Origin: Bacteroidota bacterium
Lineage (GTDB): Bacteria > Bacteroidota > Bacteroidia > Bacteroidales > Cfx3-03
Assembly: GCA_013390605.1 (NCBI GenBank)
Contig: JACAUB010000001.1
Location: forward strand, 565,114 to 629,113
Length of the DNA stretch: 64,000 nt
Direction: 5' to 3'
Part shown: positions 26,554 to 34,559 of the stretch, one piece after another
How positions within the stretch are numbered: position 1 is the stretch's first letter
How the letters are laid out: each line of letters begins with the position of its first letter
Translations under genes and position numbers: made by a program
Notes under the pieces: model-generated
The model's database searches: none
What the model saw: only the letters and a program-made list of their open reading frames with translations
What the model was told of the DNA's origin: nothing

Positions 26554-27999
26554 ATGAATAGAAAAATACTAACACTTTTATTCGCAGGGTTAATAAGTGT
26601 TTCGTTTGCACAGAAGACACTCCCACCTGCACCTTGTGGACCAGTTCCGACTCAGGATCAATTGAATTGGCATGAAATGGAAAACTATGCGTTTGTCCAC
26701 TTTACAACTAATACTTTTACCGATAAAGAGTGGGGTTTTGGTGATGAATCAACGAAAGTATTTAACCCTACAAACTTAGATGTTGATCAGTGGGTAACAG
26801 CAATTAAAGGATCCGGATTAAAAGGATTGGTTCTGACCTGTAAACATCACGATGGTTTTTGTTTATGGCCTAGTAAATACACCGAACATTCCATTAAAAA
26901 TAGTCCGTATAAAAATGGGACAGGAAATATAGTAAAAGAAGTAGCCGAGGCCTGTAAGCGCCAAGGTATAAAATTTGGTATTTATCTTTCACCATGGGAT
27001 CGCAATAATCCTGATTATAGTACGCCAGCGTATATTACTTATTATCGCAACCAGCTTGAGGAGTTATTATCTTTTACCGGACCTGTTTTTGAGATGTGGT
27101 TTGATGGAGCGAATGGTGGTGATGGTTATTATGGTGGAAAAAAGGAAGTTCGTCATATTGATGCTTCAAAATATTACGATTGGCCTAATACCATCGCAAT
27201 GGTTAAGTCTTTAGTGCCTCATATACTATTCTTTAGTGATGCAGGACCAAATATTCGCTGGTGTGGTAACGAAAGCGGTTATATTAATGAAACGAATTGG
27301 AATACAATTTCTAACGATACCATATATGCCGGAAAGTCTGGAATAAGTGATCTACTAAATACGGGTTCCGCAAATGGAAATAAATGGATTCCAGCTGAAG
27401 TGGATGTTTCTATTCGTCCGGGTTGGTTTTATCATGCAAAAGAAGATACAAAGGTTCGTACTCCCGAAAATCTTTTTAATATCTACCTTTCTTCGGTAGG
27501 ACGTGGTTCTAATTTAATCTTAAATATTCCTCCAGATCGTCGAGGTTTGATTAATGAAAATGATTTAGCGTCACTCAAAGGTTGGAAGAAACTACTGGAT
27601 GAAGCCTTTAAAACTGATCTGGCACTAAACGCAAAAGTAACTGCTGATTCATTCAGAGGAAAATCAGTAAAATATGCCGCAGCAAATGTCGTAGATGGGA
27701 AGAAAGATACTTATTGGGCAACTGATGATAATGTAAAAAATGGAAGTCTTCAATTAAAATTTGCAAAACCTATTACCATGAAGTATATTGTTATTCAGGA
27801 ATATATTAAGCTTGGACAACGTATTAAAGCTTTCACTGTTGAGGCATGGAAAGATAACAAGTGGCAACAAATTGCAAATGGTACAACAATAGGGTACAAG
27901 CGTATTTTGAAAGTTGACCCTATTGAAACCGGCATGATAAAGATTAATATTACTGATTCTAAGGCTTGTCCTGTTATATCAACGATAAATATATTCTAA
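26554..27999 (+). CDS. Alpha-L-fucosidase (GH29) with discoidin-type domain
   Basis: A secreted enzyme (signal peptide MNRKILTLLFAGLISVSFAQ) of 481 residues that removes terminal alpha-L-fucose. The GH29 barrel spans about 25-345: WHEMENYAFVHFTTNTFTD at the start, CKHHDGFCLWPSKYT, and FEMWFDGANGG (about 183-193), where the Asp is the expected nucleophile. The C-terminal 120 residues resemble a F5/8 type C domain (VVDGKKDTYWATDD, then beta strands), a common carbohydrate-binding partner of GH29. It converges with the GH3 gene across a strong terminator. Confidence 0.93.
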   Translation: MNRKILTLLFAGLISVSFAQKTLPPAPCGPVPTQDQLNWHEMENYAFVHFTTNTFTDKEWGFGDESTKVFNPTNLDVDQWVTAIKGSGLKGLVLTCKHHDGFCLWPSKYTEHSIKNSPYKNGTGNIVKEVAEACKRQGIKFGIYLSPWDRNNPDYSTPAYITYYRNQLEELLSFTGPVFEMWFDGANGGDGYYGGKKEVRHIDASKYYDWPNTIAMVKSLVPHILFFSDAGPNIRWCGNESGYINETNWNTISNDTIYAGKSGISDLLNTGSANGNKWIPAEVDVSIRPGWFYHAKEDTKVRTPENLFNIYLSSVGRGSNLILNIPPDRRGLINENDLASLKGWKKLLDEAFKTDLALNAKVTADSFRGKSVKYAAANVVDGKKDTYWATDDNVKNGSLQLKFAKPITMKYIVIQEYIKLGQRIKAFTVEAWKDNKWQQIANGTTIGYKRILKVDPIETGMIKINITDSKACPVISTINIF

Positions 28000-28034
28000 G
28001 TGAAGGTTATTGGGATTAATATAAGAGCAAAAAC

Positions 28035-28064
28035 AAAAAGAGGAGCTTTCGGGCTCCTCTTTTT
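28035..28064. terminator. Bidirectional terminator between GH29 and GH3 genes
   Basis: Perfect 12-bp arms (28035-28046 and 28053-28064), core GAGGAGC/GCTCCTC, with five A and five T at the outer ends and a 6-base loop. It lies between convergent genes. Confidence 0.9.
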
Positions 28065-28083
28065 AGTTAGTGGTTTATAACGA

Positions 28084-30276
28084 CTATTTAATAGTCAGAC
28101 TTTTTGTGATTTTGATATTTGATGATGATGAACCAATCATTAATTCATAAACACCAGAATATACAGTATAATCATCCTTAGATTCATCAAATTGTCTCAT
28201 TGAGAATTGGTTGACAGGAATCTTTACATTTACGGTCTTTCCGGCAGGTACTGTTATTCTTGAAAAACCAACCAATGCCTTGACCGGACGAAATGCTTTT
28301 ATTGATTTAGATGCAGCATAAACTTGAACTACTTCATCACCGGCAATCTTTGACTTGTTAGTGATACTAACTTCTACAAAGGTAGATTGTCCTGCCTTAA
28401 TTGAAGGAGCAGTTACCTTGGCTGAGTTATATTTGAATGTTGAGAAACTTAGACCATGTCCAAAAGGGTATAGAACTTTTCCATCAAAATATTTATAAGT
28501 TCGTCCCTTCATTCCATAGTCTTCAAAACCAGGAAGATCTTCAACTGACTTATAGAATGTTATAGGAAGTCTTCCTGCTGGATTATATTTTCCAAATAAA
28601 ACATCTGCAACTGCATTTCCACCTTGTTGTCCTGGATACCAGGCCTGAAGAATAGCAGGAAGATTTTCATTTTCCCAGTTAACTGCTAAGGCGCTACCAC
28701 TTAATAATACTAAGATTACCGGCTTTCCAGTTTCTTTTAACGCTTTTAATAATTCTTCCTGTTCTTTAGGGAGGTTTATGTTTGTACGGTCACCACCTTT
28801 AAAACCTTCAATTTTAACTGGCATCTCTTCACCTTCTAATCTTGGCGAGATTCCACCAACAAAAATCACAGCATCGGCTTTATTGGCTGCGGCGAGCGCA
28901 AGATCTTTGTTCTCGCCAACTTCAGTGCACGACTTCATCCCTTTTTCATAAATGATCTCAATGCCTTTACCCGCAGTGTTTTTGATGCCCTGAAGTATTG
29001 ACACAGGATTGGTAGGATCTCCATTATAGTTGCCTAGTAACACTTCTGTATCATCAGCATTCGGGCCAATTACGGCAATCTTTTTATATTTCGCACTCAA
29101 AGGGAGCGTTCCATTATTCTTTAGTAAAACCATACTCTGATGAGCAACCTCAAGCGATAACTTATTGTGTGCAGGGGTATTGTTTTCAGAATAAGGTATG
29201 CGTGCATATGCTACCATCGATTCAGGATCAAATAAGCCTAATTTGAACTGAGCGACGAAGAGTCTTTTAACAGCTTTATCAATATCTTTCATACTGATTA
29301 GTCTATCTGCTAAAGCATGTTCCAGTGCATCGTATTCAGTACCACATGTTAAATCACAACCCGCTTTTACAGCAAGTGCAGAAGCCTCTTTAGCCGTAGG
29401 TACAAATTTATGTCCACTGTATATATCGTCTATAGCTCCACAGTCCGAAACAACATAACCATCAAAGCCCCATTTTTTTCTTAAGACATCCGTAAGTAAG
29501 AAATCACTGGCGCAACAAGGTTTTCCATAGAGACGGTTATAAGCTCCCATCAATGAGTATACTTTCCCCTCTTTTACTAGTGCTTCAAAAGCTGGAAGAT
29601 ATGTTTCATAGAGGTCTTGTTTGCTACATGTTGCATCAAAACTATGGCGAGCAGGTTCAGGACCGCTATGAACGGCAAAATGTTTTGCTGTTGCTATCGC
29701 TTTAAAATATTTAGGATCATTTCCCTGTAGGCCCTTTACGAATGATACGCCGATTCTTGATGTAAGGAATGGATCTTCACCATACGTTTCCTGTCCACGT
29801 CCCCATCTGGGATCTCTGAAAATATTAATATTAGGTGTCCAGTAAGTTAGACCTTGGTAGATGCCAAACTCACCTTTACGAACATGTTCCTGATGTTTTG
29901 CACGTCCTTCTGTTGAGATGACATCAGCTTCGCGCTGAATTAATGCTGTATTCCATGTTGCAGCCATACCAATGGCTTGAGGAAATACAGTTGCCACACC
30001 ATCGCGAGCCACACCATGGAGACATTCATTCCACCAATTGTAAGCCGGAATTCCAAGACGAGGAATGCCGGTTGCTTTATTTTGCATTAATTTGATCTTC
30101 TCTTGCAGTGAAAGTCTGGAGACCAAATCATTTACACGCTGATCAAGAGGTAGCGCAGGATTTTGAAAAGGGTAGGAGGGTGTTTGTGCTTTTAATTGTA
30201 GAAAAGGCACCATTAAAGCAAGGATCATTACAATCCTTAATGCTTTTGTTGAAAGATGTTGTAATTTCTTTTTCAT
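28084..30276 (-). CDS. Secreted GH3 beta-glycosidase (beta-xylosidase/glucosidase type)
   Basis: A 730-residue exported enzyme (signal peptide ending near LQLKAQ, about residue 31). The GH3 N-domain includes PAYNWWNECLHGVAR, the KHFAVHSGPE segment for substrate binding, and FDGYVVSDCGAIDDI, in which the Asp is the nucleophile (about residue 276). The C-domain has KKIAVIGPNADD and VGGISPRLEGEEM, and a fibronectin III-like domain closes the protein (about 620-730). The WNECLHGVAR motif is common to the beta-xylosidase-like branch, but beta-glucosidase activity is also possible. Probably periplasmic trimming of oligosaccharides. Confidence 0.92.
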   Translation of the reverse strand: MKKKLQHLSTKALRIVMILALMVPFLQLKAQTPSYPFQNPALPLDQRVNDLVSRLSLQEKIKLMQNKATGIPRLGIPAYNWWNECLHGVARDGVATVFPQAIGMAATWNTALIQREADVISTEGRAKHQEHVRKGEFGIYQGLTYWTPNINIFRDPRWGRGQETYGEDPFLTSRIGVSFVKGLQGNDPKYFKAIATAKHFAVHSGPEPARHSFDATCSKQDLYETYLPAFEALVKEGKVYSLMGAYNRLYGKPCCASDFLLTDVLRKKWGFDGYVVSDCGAIDDIYSGHKFVPTAKEASALAVKAGCDLTCGTEYDALEHALADRLISMKDIDKAVKRLFVAQFKLGLFDPESMVAYARIPYSENNTPAHNKLSLEVAHQSMVLLKNNGTLPLSAKYKKIAVIGPNADDTEVLLGNYNGDPTNPVSILQGIKNTAGKGIEIIYEKGMKSCTEVGENKDLALAAANKADAVIFVGGISPRLEGEEMPVKIEGFKGGDRTNINLPKEQEELLKALKETGKPVILVLLSGSALAVNWENENLPAILQAWYPGQQGGNAVADVLFGKYNPAGRLPITFYKSVEDLPGFEDYGMKGRTYKYFDGKVLYPFGHGLSFSTFKYNSAKVTAPSIKAGQSTFVEVSITNKSKIAGDEVVQVYAASKSIKAFRPVKALVGFSRITVPAGKTVNVKIPVNQFSMRQFDESKDDYTVYSGVYELMIGSSSSNIKITKSLTIK

Positions 30277-30307
30277 ATTTATCCGTTTGTGTAGATTATG
30301 ACAATTT

Positions 30308-30315
30308 CAAAGTTA
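30308..30315 (-). promoter_or_regulatory. -7 box of the GH3 gene
   Basis: The reverse strand reads TAACTTTG, a TAnnTTTG match 32 bp ahead of the ATG. A TTTG element upstream is several bases too far for ideal spacing. Confidence 0.45.
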
Positions 30316-30543
30316 CAGCTTATTTTTTATACTTTATTATTTCAAATCATCCATTTAAAAGAACTGTATTTTTTTTGAAATTGACCTTTTTGATTGATAA
30401 ATAAAGTATTAGAATAACTGTGAAAATATGATAGCGTAAATTATCCACTTTCAACCATTTTGACTCAGATGTTAGATGAACAAAAGTGGGACTAATGCAA
30501 AAGGAACGTACTTACAACTCCTAAATTACAAAGCAGCAGAAAA

Positions 30544-31986
30544 CTATTTTGTGTATTCAACATGTATAGTATAATCCCATTGATTAAAATAGAGATTCCC
30601 CCCACGCCATTCTACTTCTCCACGCTGAAAATCATAGGGCTCACTTCGCGGAAACTTCTTAGTAGGAACAAACCGACTGCTGATGGCATCATTTACAATC
30701 ATTCGATATGCATCTATTCCACTGATATAAAACTCTTTCTCTTTGATGTCGTTCGAATTTTGAAGATTAAACGACATGTCGAGTGGAACCCATCCAATTC
30801 CTTCATAGTAAACCTCGCACCAGTCGTGTAGATTTACCTCTCCAGGGTGCATCATCCAACCACTTTGCCATTTAACAGGTATTCCCTCGTATCTGGCCAT
30901 TGTCATGAAGAGCAATGTCTGCATGCCACAATCTCCACGTCGGTTTAATAACACATAACCCGGAATGTCGGGTATAATAGAATACTCCAGTGCCCCGGTC
31001 CAGATAATGTGGTCATTAATCCAATAATATAGTTTTCTTACTTTTTCAACCGGATCTTTAGCTTTTCCCACAATGCTATCTGATAGCTGTTTGATTTTAT
31101 TTGAGAATATGATTTGAGGATATTGTTCACTTGTGTATTGTCTGAAGTCTGCAGCGTTCTTATTGTAAGGGAATACTTTTAACTTGTTTAGTTCAAAATA
31201 CTGAGCCATTGACTGATAAGTGTATTGGATCTCAAATATCGTCGGTTTCCCCTTTAATGCTGTCAGTTCAAGGTATATCGAACGTTGTTCAATACTGTCA
31301 GGAGCAATAATATGGTTTGTAGGACTTGTTTTTATAAGAGTTATATCTCGTTGACGATTATGTATTTCGCGTGGCCATGGCATCCAGCATCTTACTGTTT
31401 CGCCATCAGGAACCGCATCGGCATTGACGGTGATGCGGTAAGTGACTTTCATGTTTATTGGTTCTACGGGTTTCCCATCGGAATCCCCTGAAGTAATTAC
31501 CTTTCTGGAATGCTCTAAAAGAAATAGTGAGAATTTGGTAGTGACCAATCCCGGAGAAGATTTTTGCTTAGATTGTTGACTGGCAAGGATTAATTTGAGA
31601 TTTGAAACAGATCGTTTGAAATAACATTTCTTTTCATCAATCATTCTGTATTCTAACCAATTTTTCTTTTCCCAGTTAGCTTTGTCCTCTTGTGAAAATG
31701 TCCCAATTACTTTCTTTAATCGGACATCTACTTCCGCCTCCGACAATGTGAAATCAGCGCTGATTCGTTCTTCTAAATCCATCAAAGACATTAACTCTTT
31801 TTTTGTCGCCAGATCCAGATTGTTTTTATTTAAAAGTGTATTAGCCCATTGCTTGGACAATGTAAATCGACCTTTCTGAAATGCCATTTTGATATCCGTT
31901 AATTTATATTTGGTAGGCACCCATTGCTGACAATTCATGACGGCCGCAAACATAATTATTATATAGCAAGAGACAAGACTCTTCAT
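30544..31986 (-). CDS. Exported transglutaminase-like protein
   Basis: A 480-residue protein with an N-terminal signal sequence; Cys19 in IMFAAVMNCQQ could make it a lipoprotein. The core has the transglutaminase-like Cys-His-Asp triad: RRGDCGMQTLLFMTMARYEG (catalytic Cys about 353), NLHDWCEVYYEG (His about 388) and GWVPLDMS (Asp about 403). Such papain-like folds in bacteria often act as proteases or amidases rather than crosslinkers. It is the last gene of the leftward cell-wall group, 16 bp after the symporter gene, so a role on stem peptides is plausible but inferred only from position. Confidence 0.85.
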   Translation of the reverse strand: MKSLVSCYIIIMFAAVMNCQQWVPTKYKLTDIKMAFQKGRFTLSKQWANTLLNKNNLDLATKKELMSLMDLEERISADFTLSEAEVDVRLKKVIGTFSQEDKANWEKKNWLEYRMIDEKKCYFKRSVSNLKLILASQQSKQKSSPGLVTTKFSLFLLEHSRKVITSGDSDGKPVEPINMKVTYRITVNADAVPDGETVRCWMPWPREIHNRQRDITLIKTSPTNHIIAPDSIEQRSIYLELTALKGKPTIFEIQYTYQSMAQYFELNKLKVFPYNKNAADFRQYTSEQYPQIIFSNKIKQLSDSIVGKAKDPVEKVRKLYYWINDHIIWTGALEYSIIPDIPGYVLLNRRGDCGMQTLLFMTMARYEGIPVKWQSGWMMHPGEVNLHDWCEVYYEGIGWVPLDMSFNLQNSNDIKEKEFYISGIDAYRMIVNDAISSRFVPTKKFPRSEPYDFQRGEVEWRGGNLYFNQWDYTIHVEYTK

Positions 31987-32001
31987 GACATCGAATATAT
32001 T

Positions 32002-33516
32002 TTAAAATTCTGTTTGCTGATACCCCACTTCTGCTAATGCATTATATTTTCTGATTTCACCTTTTTTACTGGTGAAGAGCAAGAGCAAGTATGTGATTAA
32101 TCCATTAAGAACAATTAGTTCAAATCCCAACGTATAACCAGTCCATGTAAATGAATGCATGTCAATGACAAAGGTAATAAGCGGTGAAGCGAGACATATA
32201 AACGGGACTAATTTATCTCTGACCAATCGTTTAGTTGCCATACCAAAAATAAACAGGCCCAATAAAGGTCCATAGGTGTATCCCGCAGCTTTAAAAATGG
32301 AATTAACGACAGAGTCATTATTGATGATTTTAAAAACTAGAATCACCATCAGGATGACAAAAGAGAATACAAAATGAACATAATGCCGGGTTCTGATAAG
32401 TTTACGATCATCTTTGTTCTCCTTTTTATCAAATCCTAAGAAATCAACACAAAAAGAGGTTGTTAATGCCGTTAAAGCAGAATCGGTAGTCGCAAATGTT
32501 GCTGCAGTTAACCCTAGCATGAAAATAATAGCCGGGAAAGTACTCAAATAATTTAATGCAATTTCAGGAAACAGGTGATCGGGTGTTTGCAAAGCATGAA
32601 CATTTATACCTTTCGCTGCTGCGTATTCATAAAGCAAAGCCCCTACACTTAAAAAGAAAATATTGATTACTACAAATACGCCTGTAAATGTTAACATGTT
32701 TTTCTGTGCTTCGCCAATATTTTTACAACTCAGATTTTTTTGCATCAAATCCTGATCCAGACCTGTCATGGCGAGGGTTACAAAGACTCCCCCAAAGAAT
32801 TGTTTGAGGAAATGATATTTGCTTCCCATGAAATCTTCCCAGAAAAATATCTTGGAATAGGAACTATGTTTTATAGTTTCAAAAGCCTGGCTAAGATTAA
32901 GATCCATGCTTTTTGATAAAAACCAAATGGATAAAACAACAGACGATAGCAGAAATACTGTTTGGAGCGTATCTGTAATGATGATGGTTTTTAGTCCACC
33001 TTTGTGCGTATAAAGCCAGATCAGGGTTAAACAGATAACAATAGTAATCCAAAATGGAACATTCCATGCATCGAAGATAAACTTTTGAAGTACTATTGCT
33101 ACCAAATAGAGTCTAAATGAAGATCCTATCGTACGTGAAACTAAAAATATCATGGCTCCTGATTTGTAACTCCAGAAACCAAGCCTTTTTTCCAGGTAGG
33201 TATAGATGGATATCAGATGGATCCTGTAAAACAATGGAAGTAATACTTTGGCGATCAGGATAAACCCTACAGCATTTCCTAAAACAAATTGAAAATAGCT
33301 AAAGCTACTCTTTTCAACAGCTCCGGGGACAGAGATAAATGTAACTCCCGACAATGCTGTGCCAATCATTCCAAAAGCTACAAAGTACCATTTTGAATTT
33401 CTGTTGGCAATAAAGAATGTGGAGTTGTCAGCCGAACCTTTTGAAGTGAAATGTGAAATGACAATTAGTACAGCAAAATACCCAACTAAAAAGGATAAAA
33501 GAATTATTGGAGACAT
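32002..33516 (-). CDS. Sodium:solute symporter (SSS family), possible MurNAc/muropeptide importer
   Basis: A 504-residue protein with about 13 hydrophobic segments and the SSS hallmarks. GMIGTALSGVTFISVPGAV (about 53-71) covers the first broken helix, RLYLVAIVLQKFIF follows, GLDQDLMQKNLSC gives the conserved loop, and TAATFATTDSALTALTTSFCVDFLG (about 332-356) carries the Na+-site Ser/Thr residues. It is 28 bp downstream of murQ. A Tannerella MurNAc importer described as MurT is, as I recall, a symporter next to murQ, so MurNAc or a muropeptide is the likely cargo. Transport class is firm, substrate is inferred. Confidence 0.9.
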   Translation of the reverse strand: MSPIILLSFLVGYFAVLIVISHFTSKGSADNSTFFIANRNSKWYFVAFGMIGTALSGVTFISVPGAVEKSSFSYFQFVLGNAVGFILIAKVLLPLFYRIHLISIYTYLEKRLGFWSYKSGAMIFLVSRTIGSSFRLYLVAIVLQKFIFDAWNVPFWITIVICLTLIWLYTHKGGLKTIIITDTLQTVFLLSSVVLSIWFLSKSMDLNLSQAFETIKHSSYSKIFFWEDFMGSKYHFLKQFFGGVFVTLAMTGLDQDLMQKNLSCKNIGEAQKNMLTFTGVFVVINIFFLSVGALLYEYAAAKGINVHALQTPDHLFPEIALNYLSTFPAIIFMLGLTAATFATTDSALTALTTSFCVDFLGFDKKENKDDRKLIRTRHYVHFVFSFVILMVILVFKIINNDSVVNSIFKAAGYTYGPLLGLFIFGMATKRLVRDKLVPFICLASPLITFVIDMHSFTWTGYTLGFELIVLNGLITYLLLLFTSKKGEIRKYNALAEVGYQQTEF

Positions 33517-33543
33517 ATTAAGTATCGATTAAACATGAAGGTG

Positions 33544-34356
33544 TTAAGATTTTTTCAGTGCTGCTTTGATTGCTTTTCTGACATTGCCATATTTAGTGAG
33601 TAACGCTGATGCCGCCTGTTCATCGATTCCGGTTTCCTCCATAATCATTTTTGTCCCACGGCTAACCAATTTGTTATTGGTTAGTTGCATGTCTACCATT
33701 TTGTTGTCTTTCACCCTTCCTAGCTGTATCATTGCAGTTGTAGATAACATATTTAAAACCAGCTTTTGAGCTGTACCCGATTTCATACGTGTTGAGCCGG
33801 TTACAAACTCTGGTCCTACTACAACCTCAATTGGATATTGTGCTTCGGCAGCTATGGGACTTCCCGAGTTGCATACTATACAACCAGTGGCATTGCCGTT
33901 TCTATTTGCCTGACGCAGACCGCCAATAACATAAGGAGTTGTGCCTGAAGCCGCAATACCAATAATCACATCTTCTTTGTGGATACTGAAGTTCTGAAGG
34001 TCCTTCCACGCTTGTTTAATATCATCTTCTGCAAATTCAACTGCTTTTCTGATAGCCTTATCACCACCAGCCATAATGCCTACAACCAAATCGAAGGGTA
34101 CACCATAAGTTGGAGGACATTCCGATGCATCCAAAATTCCAAGTCTACCACTTGTTCCTGCTCCAATGTAAAACAATCGTCCACCAAGTTTCATCTTCTC
34201 GGCAATAACTGTCGAGAGTTGTTCAATTTGTGGTAATGCTTTCTCAACAGCTAATGGCACTGTTTTATCCTCATTATTAATGTTCTGTAAGATTTCTCTT
34301 ACTGACATCTTCTCAAGATCGTTGTAATTCGAATCTTTTTCAGTTGTAATTTTCAT
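33544..34356 (-). CDS. murQ: N-acetylmuramic acid 6-phosphate etherase
   Basis: Cleaves the D-lactyl ether of MurNAc-6-phosphate to GlcNAc-6-phosphate and D-lactate, the key cytoplasmic step in reuse of peptidoglycan sugar. The 270-residue length is slightly short for the family. The SIS domain carries YIGAGTSGRLGILDASECPPTYG (about 62-84), the etherase signature containing the catalytic Glu. IGIAASGTTPYVIGGL and EFVTGSTRMKSGTAQKLVLN follow, and EQAASALL closes the protein. It is flanked by the symporter gene and, across a 203-bp gap containing a repeat, by the GH3/beta-lactamase gene. No kinase for its substrate is seen in the window. Confidence 0.96.
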   Translation of the reverse strand: MKITTEKDSNYNDLEKMSVREILQNINNEDKTVPLAVEKALPQIEQLSTVIAEKMKLGGRLFYIGAGTSGRLGILDASECPPTYGVPFDLVVGIMAGGDKAIRKAVEFAEDDIKQAWKDLQNFSIHKEDVIIGIAASGTTPYVIGGLRQANRNGNATGCIVCNSGSPIAAEAQYPIEVVVGPEFVTGSTRMKSGTAQKLVLNMLSTTAMIQLGRVKDNKMVDMQLTNNKLVSRGTKMIMEETGIDEQAASALLTKYGNVRKAIKAALKKS

Positions 34357-34420
34357 TGTATTATTTTTATTCTATTGTAAAAAATATAAGTAATAAGGTA
34401 AATCGGCTAGTATGGATTTA

Positions 34421-34528
34421 TCAGCTGGTGCAGATTTGTAATCTGTACCCCCTTAACTGTGGATCTGTAACCCGCTTCAACAATCCAAATTGTAATATTA
34501 TATGGGGATTGTAAATTTGTACCAGCCG
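34421..34528. repeat. Short palindromic intergenic repeat element
   Basis: A roughly 108-bp element in the gap before murQ. The ends form an imperfect inverted repeat (about 34422-34436 and 34513-34527, GCTGGT/ACCAGC cores). Inside are three short quasi-palindromes built around GATTTGTAATC-type units. It resembles REP-like intergenic repeats seen in Bacteroidota, but only one copy is present here. It may attenuate or stabilise the operon message. Confidence 0.5.
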
Positions 34529-34559
34529 GTTCTTTGATCCTCTTCCTGATTGTATCTGG

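Noticed and set aside
34421..34528. tRNA or riboswitch in the gap before murQ
   Set aside because: The stems do not form a cloverleaf or a known riboswitch core; they read better as short palindromic repeats.
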